Part shown: positions 17,384 to 26,137 of the stretch, piece by piece | How positions within the stretch are numbered: position 1 is the stretch's first letter | Layout of the letters: every line of letters begins with the position of its first letter | DNA from: Rhizobiaceae bacterium | GTDB taxonomy: Bacteria > Pseudomonadota > Alphaproteobacteria > Rhizobiales > Rhizobiaceae | Length of the DNA: 59,120 nt | Assembly (NCBI GenBank): GCA_029212415.1 | Contig: JARGOF010000031.1 | Span: 1-59,120, forward strand | Reading direction: 5' to 3' | Notes under the pieces: generated by a model | The model's database searches: none | What the model saw: only the letters and a program-made list of their open reading frames with translations | Told to the model about the DNA's origin: nothing | Made by a program: the position numbers and the translations under genes

Positions 17384-18694
17384 TTAGCGGTTTGCCTGCT
17401 CAAAACGACGAAGCAGTTCGTCGCCGCGCGAGACGGCTGAATCCAGCGCGTCCTTGGCGGATTTCGCTCCATTCCACACACCTTCGAGTTCTTCATCGAT
17501 GATGCCACGGATCTGGTCAAAGTTGCCAAGACGCAACCCCTTGGAATTGGCGGTTGGCGCCTTGCCGGTCATCTGGATGATGGAGATGTCCGTGCCGGGG
17601 TTTTCACCGTAGAAACCGGAGGCCTTGGTTGCTTCATAGGCCGCCATGGTGATCGGCAGATAACCGGTGTCCTGATGCCATTTGGCCTGGATATCGGAGC
17701 TCGAGAGGAAATTGAAGAACGCCGCGACGCCCTTGTATTCTTCCGCTGTCTGTCCTTCCAGAACCCAAAGGGATGCGCCACCGATGATGGTGTTTTGCGG
17801 CGCGCCTTCAACATCGCTCCAGTAAGGCAATGGCCGGATGGCGAAATCAAAGGTGGCTTCCTTCTTCACGCCGGCATAACCAGCCGAAGATTCGGTAAAC
17901 AGCGCACATTCACCAGCGCGGAATGGCGCGCCGCCTTCATTGCGACGGCCCGAATAGATGAATTTGCCGTCCTTGGCCCACTGACCAAGCGTATCGATGT
18001 GCTTGACCTGAACGTCGCCATTGAAGCTCAGTTCGGTATCAAGTCCGCCAAAACCGTTCTCTTTCGAAGCGAAGGGAACATTGTGATAGGCGGAGAGGTT
18101 TTCCAGATGCACCCAGCTCTGCCATGCGGTTGTCAGCGGGCATTTGGAACCCGATTCCTTCAACGCATCAAGAGCCGTTCCGACCATTTCCCAGGTCGAC
18201 AGATCCATTTCCGGATCAAGACCGGCGGCCTTGAGCGCGTCCTTGTTGACATAGAGGACCGGGGTCGATGAGTTGTAGGGCAGCGACAGCATCTGGCCGT
18301 CGGTGGTGGTGTAATACCCGGCAACCGCGGCAAGATAGACCGACTGATCGAAGGGCAGGCCTGAATCGGCCATGACTTCGTAGACCGGCTTGATCGCCCC
18401 CTCGGCGGCCATCATCGTGGCGGTGCCGACTTCGAAAACCTGGAGAACGTCGGGCTGCTCTCCGGCGCGGAATGCCGCAATACCGGCATTCAGCGTTTCG
18501 GAGTAGTTGCCCTTGTTGGTGGCGACCACAGTATAATCGGACTGAGAGGCGTTGAACTTGGCGACCTGCTCATCAAGAAGCTCTCCAAGACGACCGGTGA
18601 AGGCATGCCAGAATTCAATCTGCGTGGCAGCGCTGGCAGGCGCAACGCTTGACATTAGTGCGGCAACGAGGCCGGCGGCGATATATTTTTTCAT
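17384..18694 (-). CDS. ugpB: sn-glycerol-3-phosphate binding protein UgpB
   Basis: 436 residues from the ATG at 18694, which follows a strong GGAGG and begins a signal peptide (KKYIAAGLVAALMSSVAPASA). The mature protein matches UgpB closely: IEFWHAFTGRLGELLDEQV, NKGNYSETLNAGIAAFRAG, LQVFEVGTATMMAAEGAIKP and NSSTPVLYVNKDALKAAGLD, the residues lining the phosphodiester pocket. It is the first gene of the operon; conserved CGTTTTC repeats lie upstream. Confidence 0.93.
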   Translation of the reverse strand: MKKYIAAGLVAALMSSVAPASAATQIEFWHAFTGRLGELLDEQVAKFNASQSDYTVVATNKGNYSETLNAGIAAFRAGEQPDVLQVFEVGTATMMAAEGAIKPVYEVMADSGLPFDQSVYLAAVAGYYTTTDGQMLSLPYNSSTPVLYVNKDALKAAGLDPEMDLSTWEMVGTALDALKESGSKCPLTTAWQSWVHLENLSAYHNVPFASKENGFGGLDTELSFNGDVQVKHIDTLGQWAKDGKFIYSGRRNEGGAPFRAGECALFTESSAGYAGVKKEATFDFAIRPLPYWSDVEGAPQNTIIGGASLWVLEGQTAEEYKGVAAFFNFLSSSDIQAKWHQDTGYLPITMAAYEATKASGFYGENPGTDISIIQMTGKAPTANSKGLRLGNFDQIRGIIDEELEGVWNGAKSAKDALDSAVSRGDELLRRFEQANR

Positions 18695-19415
18695 GTGAAC
18701 TTCCTCCTTCAGGGGGAAACGCGTGAAAACGAACGTAACCCGAAAACGAAACGTAACCTCACGGGCTCTATCATGCAATTGAAAACAGTTTTGTGAATGC
18801 AACTGTTGAAAACGAACTAAAAGTGAACTTCACTGACATATGGCGGCGGCAATTTACGGGGGCGCCGCACTTGCAGAGAAAGTGCACACAGCCAGCGCCC
18901 CAAGATCGTTTATCAAAACCCTCTCTGGCCTTAACATAGCAGGAGGCCCGCACCCTGGCAGCGCCCAAAGGTCTGCGCTTTTCTTCTGATCATCCGTTGG
19001 TTGGGCACGGATCATCTGGTCCATTGCAATGGTGTCCGCGCCCGTTGTGGCGCTGACCCTGTACGTTTTGAGCATCGCGAATATACAGTCCCGGCATCCC
19101 AGCGCCCGCCGCAGCCGATGAGATAAATTGGCGCGGCCTCCAGCCCGCACGTCCATCAAAAAAGCCGGACACGGCCCTAACCTGCATCAGTCCGGGGCGT
19201 TTTGGAATCTGTTAGGTGTGCACCTCAGTCATTCTGGCCGCTTGAAAATCAAGTGGCCTTTCAATTGTTTTCCGCGGACGTTCCTCGGGCAATCGAACTG
19301 CTCGCGCAGGATGACCGTGCCCGGCAGCAACAGCTGCGTTCATGGGCTTTTGCGGGTGCGGCAACCCATGCCTGCCACCCGCCAAAACACGAAAATCTGG
19401 AAAGAGATCCGCTAT
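18695..19415. other. divergent intergenic region between ugpB and the betaine-binding protein gene
   Basis: 720 bases. The ugp side carries GAAAACGAACGTAAC (18725-18739) and GAAAACGAAACGTAAC (18742-18757), with a third partial copy GAAAACGAACTA at 18808-18819. The middle (18820-19300) shows no recognisable gene in any frame. Such a long stretch may hold two full regulatory regions. Confidence 0.5.
18725..18757. promoter_or_regulatory. CGTTTTC direct-repeat operator upstream of ugpB
   Basis: Two tandem copies of GAAAACGAA(A)CGTAAC, spaced by two bases and read on the minus strand as GTTACG(T)TTCGTTTTC, lie about 30-60 bases before the ugpB start; a partial third lies upstream. TTCG-rich direct repeats are typical of DeoR-family GlpR operators, which control glycerol-phosphate genes. 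Assignment to GlpR is inference. Confidence 0.45.
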
Positions 19416-20387
19416 ATGAAACGCTTTATATTAGGTGCTGCGCTCGCTGTACTCCTGGCCCCGACAGCCGCTTTGGCTGAGGAAAAATGCGGAGAAGTCA
19501 CGATTACCCAGATGAACTGGGATTCAGCCGCCATCGTTACGGCCGTATCAAAATTCCTGATGGAACAGGGCTATGGCTGCGACGTGACGGCCGTACCGTC
19601 CGACACAACACCTGCAATGACCTCGCTGTCTGAAAACAACGAGCCCGACATCGTCACCGAGCTGTGGACCAATTCCGCCGGCGATGCCTACAAGAAGCTG
19701 AAAGCTGACGGTAAGATTGCGGAACTGGGCAGCGTGCTTGATCCCGGCGGTGTCGAGGGCTGGTGGTTGCCGACCTATCTGGTCGATGCGCATCCGGAGC
19801 TTGCGACAATCGAAGGCGTGATGGCCCATCCTGAGCTGGTTGGCGGCATGTTCAACAATTGTCCTGACGGCTGGGGCTGCCGCATAGTCAACGACAACCT
19901 GATCCGTGCATTCCACCTGGAAGACAGAGGCTTCAAGGTCTTCAATCATGGTTCCGGCGAGACGCTGGCAACCTCGATGGCTGCCGCCTACCAGAGCAAA
20001 GAACCCTGGTTTGGTTATTATTGGGGCCCAACGACGCCGCTTGGCATGTTCGACATGACGAGCATCGATCTGGGTGAATACGACGAAGAGGCTTTTCTGG
20101 CGAGCCAGAACGCCGATGCGCCCAACCCCAAGCCATCAGCATTCGCGGCAGCGCCCGTGCTGACAATCGTGACCAAGGATTTCAAGGAATCCCATCCTGA
20201 CATTGCCACGCTGATGAGCCATGTCACCTTCAAGTCGGACACGATGAGCCAGCTCCTGGCCTGGAAGGAAGAAAACAACGCTTCCAATGAGGAAGCGGCT
20301 GTCTATTTCCTCAAGAACAATCCGGACGAGTGGAGCGGATGGATCAATGATTCCGCAAAGCAAAAGCTGGCCGCCTTGCTGAATTAG
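19416..20387 (+). CDS. proX: glycine-betaine/choline-type ABC substrate-binding protein
   Basis: 323 residues from the ATG at 19416, with signal peptide KRFILGAALAVLLAPTAALA. This is the OpuAC/ProX fold; Trp residues that would form the aromatic cage for a quaternary amine are present in TQMNWDSAAI, ELWTNSAG, GVEGWWLPTYL and YYWGPTTPLGMF. It captures betaine, choline or a related osmolyte in the periplasm. It precedes permease and ATPase genes on the same strand after a 200-base spacer with an imperfect hairpin. Confidence 0.85.
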   Translation: MKRFILGAALAVLLAPTAALAEEKCGEVTITQMNWDSAAIVTAVSKFLMEQGYGCDVTAVPSDTTPAMTSLSENNEPDIVTELWTNSAGDAYKKLKADGKIAELGSVLDPGGVEGWWLPTYLVDAHPELATIEGVMAHPELVGGMFNNCPDGWGCRIVNDNLIRAFHLEDRGFKVFNHGSGETLATSMAAAYQSKEPWFGYYWGPTTPLGMFDMTSIDLGEYDEEAFLASQNADAPNPKPSAFAAAPVLTIVTKDFKESHPDIATLMSHVTFKSDTMSQLLAWKEENNASNEEAAVYFLKNNPDEWSGWINDSAKQKLAALLN

Positions 20388-20502
20388 GCACGATCCGGTC
20401 GGCACTTTGAGTGCTGCCCTGACCGCCTGATGACGTCCACAGGGACGTTGCGGCAATAGGGCCCGTACAAAGACAGAGCCCAAAGTCGGGACCCAGAGAC
20501 GG

Positions 20503-20525
20503 GGCCGGGATCACATGATCCGGCC
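20503..20525 (+). terminator. imperfect hairpin between binding protein and permease
   Basis: GGCCGGGATCA pairs with TGATCCGGCC with one bulge and a two-base loop. There is no T-run, so a message-stability or attenuation role is more likely than full termination. Confidence 0.35.
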
Positions 20526-20608
20526 CTGCCATTGATTTGAAAAATTGAAAATATTGGCAATTACGGGGCCCGAGTGGAGCCGCCGTAATGTGCCTGAATG
20601 AGGGATGC

Positions 20609-21646
20609 ATGGCGACTTACGATTTCCTATTCGATTGGATGGGCTTGCGCAACTGGTGCGGCGACAGCGGTGACGACGGCGGCGGCATGACGTCAATGTC
20701 ACAACTGCTGGCGGAAACCTCTGGCGAAGATGTTGACGTCTCGCCATGGGAAACGCCCTTTCCATCCATGGATGCATTGCATGAAGCGTGCCCCTCATTT
20801 CCGCAATCGCGCGAGCTGACAAGCGGCCTCGAAGAGGGCTTTCTTTCAATCAAGGACAGCCTGAAGGTGGTCGTCGATCCACTCACCCAACCCCTGAGTT
20901 GGGCGCTCAACGAAGCACTGTGGATCATGCAGACGGTGCCCTGGTTCATCATGATTCCGCTGTTGATGCTGATCGCCTGGTCGGTGGCCCGATCGCTGAA
21001 ACTCGTCGGACTGGTGGCGATCTGTTTCGGGTTCCTCGGCTTTGTCGATTATTATGTCTACACGATGCAGACGCTGGCGATCATCTTCGTTTGTGCCCTG
21101 ACCTGCGTATTGTTCGGGGTCCCCATCGGTATTGCCATGTCGCGCAGCGACCGCGTTCAGCGCACCATGATCCCGATTCTGGACATGCTCCAGACCCTGC
21201 CGCCCTTTGTCTATCTGATCCCGTTGATTTTCCTGTTCTCGGTCACCGAGCCAAAGCTCTACGGTATCGCCATCATTCTCTATGCCATCGTTCCGGTGGT
21301 TCGCCTGACCGATCTTGGCATCAGGCTGGTCGATCCGGATGTGACAGAAGCGGCAGACGCCTTTGGCATGACCAAGCGGCAGAAATTGTTCAATGTGCAA
21401 ATTCCGTTGGCGCTGCCCAATATCATGGCGGGCGTCAACCAGACCATCATGATGAGCCTCGCGATGGTGGTTATCGCATCGCTGGTGTCTGCCCCCGGTC
21501 TGGGTGTGCTGGTGCTGCGCGGCATCCGATCACTGGAGCTCGGCGTCGGTCTGCTCTCCGGCCTGGGCATCGTGCTTTTGGCAATCATTCTCGACCGCGT
21601 GACCAAGGCGGCACTCGCCCGCATCAATATCAGTCAGTCAAGATAG
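20609..21646 (+). CDS. proW: glycine-betaine-type ABC transporter permease
   Basis: 345 residues from the ATG at 20609 (GAGGG upstream); an in-frame ATG at 20588 is possible. A soluble N-terminal extension of about 95 residues (with SMSQLLAETSGEDVDVSP) precedes the ProW-like core of about six helices. The EAA loop is TEAADAFGMTKRQKLFNVQIP, followed by LALPNIMAGVNQTIMMSLAMV, which is diagnostic for this family. It works with the proX- and proV-like products. Extended N-termini are known in ProW. Confidence 0.88.
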   Translation: MATYDFLFDWMGLRNWCGDSGDDGGGMTSMSQLLAETSGEDVDVSPWETPFPSMDALHEACPSFPQSRELTSGLEEGFLSIKDSLKVVVDPLTQPLSWALNEALWIMQTVPWFIMIPLLMLIAWSVARSLKLVGLVAICFGFLGFVDYYVYTMQTLAIIFVCALTCVLFGVPIGIAMSRSDRVQRTMIPILDMLQTLPPFVYLIPLIFLFSVTEPKLYGIAIILYAIVPVVRLTDLGIRLVDPDVTEAADAFGMTKRQKLFNVQIPLALPNIMAGVNQTIMMSLAMVVIASLVSAPGLGVLVLRGIRSLELGVGLLSGLGIVLLAIILDRVTKAALARINISQSR

Positions 21647-21658
21647 GAGGTAACGGAT

Positions 21659-22726
21659 ATGGACGATAACAAAATCAAGATCTCGATCCGCAATCTCTAC
21701 AAGGTTTTCGGAGACAACCCGGAAGTGGCCCTGCAGCAGGTCAAAGAGGGCATGAGCAAGAGCGAACTGCTGGAAAAGCACAATCATGTGCTTGGCCTCA
21801 ATGACATCAATGTCGACGTGCTCGCCGGCAAAACGACGGTCATCATGGGGCTTTCAGGATCCGGCAAATCAACGCTCATCCGACACCTCAACCGGCTCAT
21901 CGAGCCAACAGCGGGTGAGGTATGGGTCGAAGGCGAGAACATTCTGGAATTCAACGAAGCGCAGTTGCGGCAATTGCGGCAACACAGAATGTCGATGGTG
22001 TTCCAGAAATTCGCGCTCTTGCCGCATCGCACGGTCTTGCAAAACGCCGGCCTGGCGCCTTCCATCGACGGGCAGAGCGAACGCAAATATGCAGATGAGG
22101 CGCGCCGGTGGCTCGACCGTGTCGGGCTGCAGGGGCAAAGCGACCAATATCCCCATCAGCTGTCAGGCGGCATGCAGCAGCGGGTGGGCATTGCCCGTGC
22201 GCTGACCAGCAATTCCGACATCATGCTGATGGACGAGGCGTTTTCAGCCCTTGATCCGCTGATCCGCACCGACATGCAAAATCTCTTGAACGCGTTGCAG
22301 ACCGAGTTGCGGAAGACCGTGGTGTTCATCACGCATGATCTGGACGAGGCGTTGAAACTGGCAGACCATCTGGTCATCCTCAAGGATGGTTTTGTTGTCC
22401 AGCAGGGCGAACCGCAGCATATACTGCTCAATCCGGCGGATCCCTATATCGAGGATTTTGTCAGCGACATCAATCGCGCAAGGGTGTTGCGGGTCCGATC
22501 CGTGATGAAGAAGACACCAGACGCGCCGGGCGAACGGGCGGGCGAGATCGATCATGACGACACGCTGGAATCCGTGATTGCCCTGTCCGAGGGCGACACC
22601 GCCCTGAGCTACCGCGTGATGAAGGACGGCGCGCCGGTTGGCGTGCTGGACATGCGCAAACTGGTGCGTGCATTGGTCCCCTCGCAGCAGTCTGACGACC
22701 CCGAAAGCGCACGCCTTGGCGGCTGA
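21659..22726 (+). CDS. proV: glycine-betaine-type ABC transporter ATPase
   Basis: 355 residues. The N-terminal extension (VFGDNPEVAL, KHNHVLGLNDIN) is typical of ProV/OpuAA. Walker A GLSGSGKST is near residue 64, Q-loop FQKFALLPHRTVLQN, signature LSGGMQQRVGIARAL and Walker B IMLMDEAFSALDP. The C-terminal ~80 residues resemble a shortened CBS-like regulatory region. It begins 12 bases after the permease with AGGAGG upstream. Confidence 0.9.
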   Translation: MDDNKIKISIRNLYKVFGDNPEVALQQVKEGMSKSELLEKHNHVLGLNDINVDVLAGKTTVIMGLSGSGKSTLIRHLNRLIEPTAGEVWVEGENILEFNEAQLRQLRQHRMSMVFQKFALLPHRTVLQNAGLAPSIDGQSERKYADEARRWLDRVGLQGQSDQYPHQLSGGMQQRVGIARALTSNSDIMLMDEAFSALDPLIRTDMQNLLNALQTELRKTVVFITHDLDEALKLADHLVILKDGFVVQQGEPQHILLNPADPYIEDFVSDINRARVLRVRSVMKKTPDAPGERAGEIDHDDTLESVIALSEGDTALSYRVMKDGAPVGVLDMRKLVRALVPSQQSDDPESARLGG

Positions 22727-22769
22727 CGGGGCTGCGCTGCAAGTGCCCTGCCGCGCGGCGGGCGCGGCA

Positions 22770-23006
22770 TCACGATCTGCGGACCGAGTTTCCGCCGGCG
22801 ATGATGCGATTGATCTGCGCCGCAACGGCCGCGTGCATCACGCGGTCGGCTTGTGTGCCTTCGGCATTTTCGTGGGAGGCCGCTGCGTCCTCGAGCACGC
22901 CGATGATTTCGCTTTCAGGCAGGACCTGAGCGTCGTTCAGCGCAAGAAGCAAAGCCTCGCAAATGGACAGAGCTGCGATTCCTGAATGGGTGTCATGATC
23001 TGACAT
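22770..23006 (-). CDS. small conserved hypothetical protein
   Basis: 78 residues from the ATG at 23006, helical and Ala-rich (HSGIAALSICEALLLALNDA, then VLEDAAASHENAEG). Similar short proteins occur next to Crp/Fnr regulators in Rhizobiales. It diverges from the regulator at 23164 and shares the 158-base promoter region with its FNR-like box. The function is unknown. Confidence 0.6.
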   Translation of the reverse strand: MSDHDTHSGIAALSICEALLLALNDAQVLPESEIIGVLEDAAASHENAEGTQADRVMHAAVAAQINRIIAGGNSVRRS

Positions 23007-23093
23007 GGCGGGTCGCCTTCCGTGGTATACGCACCTGCAGAAGGATTCTGAGCAGCGCATGACGCAGACTTTCAAAGTATCTGCTATACTGCG

Positions 23094-23107
23094 CTGATCG
23101 ACATCAG
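23094..23107. promoter_or_regulatory. FNR-like box upstream of the Crp/Fnr gene
   Basis: CTGATCGACATCAG is a perfect palindrome with the CTGAT-N4-ATCAG layout of FNR-type sites. It is preceded by TATACT (about 23084-23089), a good -10 for the rightward gene, so binding downstream of the promoter would repress. Autoregulation is inferred. Confidence 0.45.
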
Positions 23108-23163
23108 TCATCGGTAAGGTTTTCATAGAAGGAGCTCGACTGTCTCCGAAGATTGGTCTGCAA

Positions 23164-23889
23164 TTGGAAAATACACCACTGGTCCGCAAGCTGGGCGCTT
23201 TCGTTGCCTTGTCGGATGCGGAGCTTTCCGTTCTGCAGAGGCTGCACAAGCGCAGGCGCAACTTTGTCGCCGGGCGTGATCTCTTCCATCAGGGGCAATC
23301 GGGTCAGGCCGCCTATATTCTGGCTTCCGGCTGGGCCTTTTCCTACAAGATCCTGCCCGATGGGCAGCGCCAGATTGTCGACTTCCAGATCCCCGGCGAT
23401 TTTCTGGGGCTGCGAAGCGTATTGCTGCATATCTCGGATCACAGCATCGAGCCGATCACCAATATCGAAGTGACGGAAGTCCTGGCTTCTGACCTATTGG
23501 AGGCGTTTTCGCAAACACCCCGGCTGGCCACGGCGATCCTGTGGGCCGCATCCCGCGATGAGGCGATGGTGGTCGAGCATCTGGTGAACATCGGGCGGCG
23601 CAATGCGGCCGAGCGCATGGCGCATTTCCTGCTCGAACTCGGGGCCAGGCTTGCACTTGTCGGCATGGGAAGCAGGGCGGGTTATGCCTGTCCCCTGACG
23701 CAATATCTTCTGGCCGACGCACTCGGACTGAGCGCTGTCCACGTCAATCGGGTGCTGCGACAATTACGCGATGCAGGCATGGTCACCTTTCGCGAAGGGT
23801 TTGTCACCTTCGACACCTACAACCGCTTGACGGAATTTGCAGATTTTGATCCGACCTATCTGGATCAGGTCAACCCGCTGCTGCGATAG
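23164..23889 (+). CDS. Crp/Fnr-family transcriptional regulator
   Basis: 241 residues. An N-terminal cyclic-nucleotide-binding beta-roll (about 15-125, with GQSGQAAYILASGWAFSYK and DFQIPGDFLGLRS) is followed by a dimer helix and a C-terminal winged helix (LTQYLLADALGLSAVHVNRVLRQL). No Cys cluster for an FeS centre is seen, so it is not an oxygen-sensing FNR. The start is uncertain: no ATG is available, TTG at 23164 fits the family N-terminus (NTPLVRKL), and a strong AAGGAG at about 23129-23134 points to a non-ATG start slightly upstream. Confidence 0.85.
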   Translation: MENTPLVRKLGAFVALSDAELSVLQRLHKRRRNFVAGRDLFHQGQSGQAAYILASGWAFSYKILPDGQRQIVDFQIPGDFLGLRSVLLHISDHSIEPITNIEVTEVLASDLLEAFSQTPRLATAILWAASRDEAMVVEHLVNIGRRNAAERMAHFLLELGARLALVGMGSRAGYACPLTQYLLADALGLSAVHVNRVLRQLRDAGMVTFREGFVTFDTYNRLTEFADFDPTYLDQVNPLLR

Positions 23890-24254
23890 CGCAGACCGTG
23901 CAATGGGGCAGACGGGCCGGCTTTTCCCAACCATCGAATGGTAGACAATCCGCGGCATCTTGAAATCGGTTTTGCCAATCAAGGCTTCCTGCCTTACATC
24001 TGCGCTTGCACCAGGCAGAACGTCTCCGGGTGGCTCTCAAACACGAGATCGTCTATCCCAAGCCGCATTCGGGCTGAGCCTTGCCGGAACCAGCTGAAAC
24101 TCCATTTCGGACATCGCCACTCAAGCGCATATATCGCCGATAGGGCGAAGGACAGCAGCAACGGGAGCATGTGTTATTGGGATTGCCTTGCAGGGCCGGT
24201 TGGGCAAAGGTGGTCGCCACTTCCTCAAGTCGGTTTGAAACGGGAGACGCCTTG
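23890..24254. other. intergenic region, nothing recognised
   Basis: 365 bases between the Crp/Fnr gene and the acyl-CoA synthetase gene. No family-like coding, strong palindrome or clear terminator was found. Confidence 0.4.
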
Positions 24255-26111
24255 ATGGCATATTTGGGTGATGAGCGCATTCAGACGCGCGAAGATATCG
24301 CGCGTTTCGAGGCGAAAATGACACTTGAACAGAGGCTGCCGGAGCGTAGCATTCTGGATGTGTTCACGGCCAGCGCGGCGCGCCATCCCGCTGCCACGGC
24401 CATCACCATGCTGATGACCGGCGCGCCTGACGAACAGCCCCGACGGGTGGACTACAGCCAGTTGCTGGGTATGGTCCGAGGGGCCGCCAATATGTTCTCG
24501 GAACTGGGGGGCCCGGCACCGGGCGTGGCCTATATGCTTCCCTCGCTGGTGGAAACCTATGTGACCCTGTGGGGCGCGGAGACGGTCGGTTATGCCGTGC
24601 CGATCAATTTTCTCTTGCAGGCCGACGCCATTGCAGAATTGCTCAAGGCAGCGGATGTGAAAATCCTGGTCGCCCTTGGTCCGCATCCTCAACTCGACAT
24701 CTGGGAAAAGGCGCTGCAGTTGCGCGATCAGGTTCCCGGTCTGATTCTTGTGCGTGTATCTCCCCCCGGAACGCCGGGCGAAGAGGGCGTGGTGGATTTT
24801 GGCGCCGCCTTGATGGCACAGCCGCATGATCATCTTGTCTTTGGCCAAGCGCGCAGCGGAGATGATGTTGCGGCCTATTTTCACACCGGTGGCACGACCG
24901 GCGTACCCAAACTCGTTGCGCATACGCATCGCAGCCAGTTGGTCGCCGGCTTTGGGGGCGCTGTCCTATGCGGTTACACCAGTGACGATGTGCTGACAGC
25001 AACGCTGCCGCTGTTTCATGTGGCCGGTACGATCGTCGCGGGACTGAGCGCCTTCATGGCCGGGGTGGAACTGGTCGTCATGTCGCCTGCCGGCCTGCGC
25101 AATCCGGCAATTGTGCAGGACTTTTGGCGCCTGGTGGCACAATACAAGGCAACATTGGTCGGCGGCGTGCCGACCGCGATTGGCGCTGTGCTGCAGGTTC
25201 CGGTGAAAGACAATGACATAAGCCGTTTGCGGGCGGGCCTCACCGGTGCGGCCTTGCTGCCGCCGGCTGTTGGCGCCCGTTTCAAGGACGTGACCGGGCG
25301 CAGGCTCCATGAAATTTTCGGCATGACCGAATCCTCAGGCCTGGTCAGCATTGATCCGCTGTGCGGTCCAGGCGCCGTCGGATCGGTTGGCTGGCCCCTG
25401 CCCTACACCGAGGTCGAGGTGTTGCGCCTGAACGCTGACGGCAGTGCAGGCGAGATTTGTGACCCGAATGAGATCGGCGTTCTGATGATAAGCGGTCCGC
25501 ATGTTTCACCCGGATACCGCGACCCCAGACACAATACAGGTGTCTTCGAAGGCAGATGGCTGAATTCCGGCGATCTTGGTTACAAGGACCTGGAAGGACG
25601 CGTTTACATCGCGGGGCGCTCAAAGGATCTGATCATCCGAAGCGGCCACAATATTGATCCCGCCATGATCGAAAACGCCATGGCCACACACCCGGCGGTG
25701 GCGCTTGCGGCTGCAGTCGGCATGCCCGACGCCTATGCGGGCGAATTGCCCCTATGCTTCGTGGAGTTGCACAAGGGTTCTTCGGTCAGCGATGAAGAAT
25801 TGCACGCGCATGCGCAAGCGTCGATTGACGAGCGTCCGGCATGGCCAAAACAGATCCACATCATCGACACCGTGCCTTTGACCTCCGTTGGCAAAATCTA
25901 CAAGCCCAGTCTGCGTTGCGAAGCGGCCAGATTGCATGTGGCCGACCTCGTTCACAATGCATTGGGGCTTCCAAAGGCTGTCGTCGACGTTGTGGACGGC
26001 GGCGCACGCGGCATGCGGGTGACAGTAACGCTTGCTGTGGACGATCGACCATCTGCTCCTGCTGTCGAGAAGGCACTGGCTGCCTATCTGTTCGAAGCCA
26101 AAGTGCAATAG
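24255..26111 (+). CDS. AMP-forming acyl-CoA synthetase
   Basis: 618 residues from the ATG at 24255. The ANL superfamily motifs are complete: A3 phosphate loop YFHTGGTTGVPKLVAHTHR (about residue 208), A5 IFGMTESSG, A7 LNSGDLGYKD, A8 GRSKDLIIRSGHNIDP and A10 VGKIYKPSLR with the catalytic Lys. It activates a carboxylic acid to its CoA thioester via acyl-AMP; the chain length is not readable. It is monocistronic, convergent with the AraC gene 26 bases downstream. Confidence 0.88.
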   Translation: MAYLGDERIQTREDIARFEAKMTLEQRLPERSILDVFTASAARHPAATAITMLMTGAPDEQPRRVDYSQLLGMVRGAANMFSELGGPAPGVAYMLPSLVETYVTLWGAETVGYAVPINFLLQADAIAELLKAADVKILVALGPHPQLDIWEKALQLRDQVPGLILVRVSPPGTPGEEGVVDFGAALMAQPHDHLVFGQARSGDDVAAYFHTGGTTGVPKLVAHTHRSQLVAGFGGAVLCGYTSDDVLTATLPLFHVAGTIVAGLSAFMAGVELVVMSPAGLRNPAIVQDFWRLVAQYKATLVGGVPTAIGAVLQVPVKDNDISRLRAGLTGAALLPPAVGARFKDVTGRRLHEIFGMTESSGLVSIDPLCGPGAVGSVGWPLPYTEVEVLRLNADGSAGEICDPNEIGVLMISGPHVSPGYRDPRHNTGVFEGRWLNSGDLGYKDLEGRVYIAGRSKDLIIRSGHNIDPAMIENAMATHPAVALAAAVGMPDAYAGELPLCFVELHKGSSVSDEELHAHAQASIDERPAWPKQIHIIDTVPLTSVGKIYKPSLRCEAARLHVADLVHNALGLPKAVVDVVDGGARGMRVTVTLAVDDRPSAPAVEKALAAYLFEAKVQ

Positions 26112-26137
26112 GCCCAGGCGGGCAGCCGATCGCAGTT

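Noticed and set aside
23938-24255. 105-residue open frame before the acyl-CoA synthetase
   Set aside because: No similarity to anything known; likely chance opening in the promoter region.
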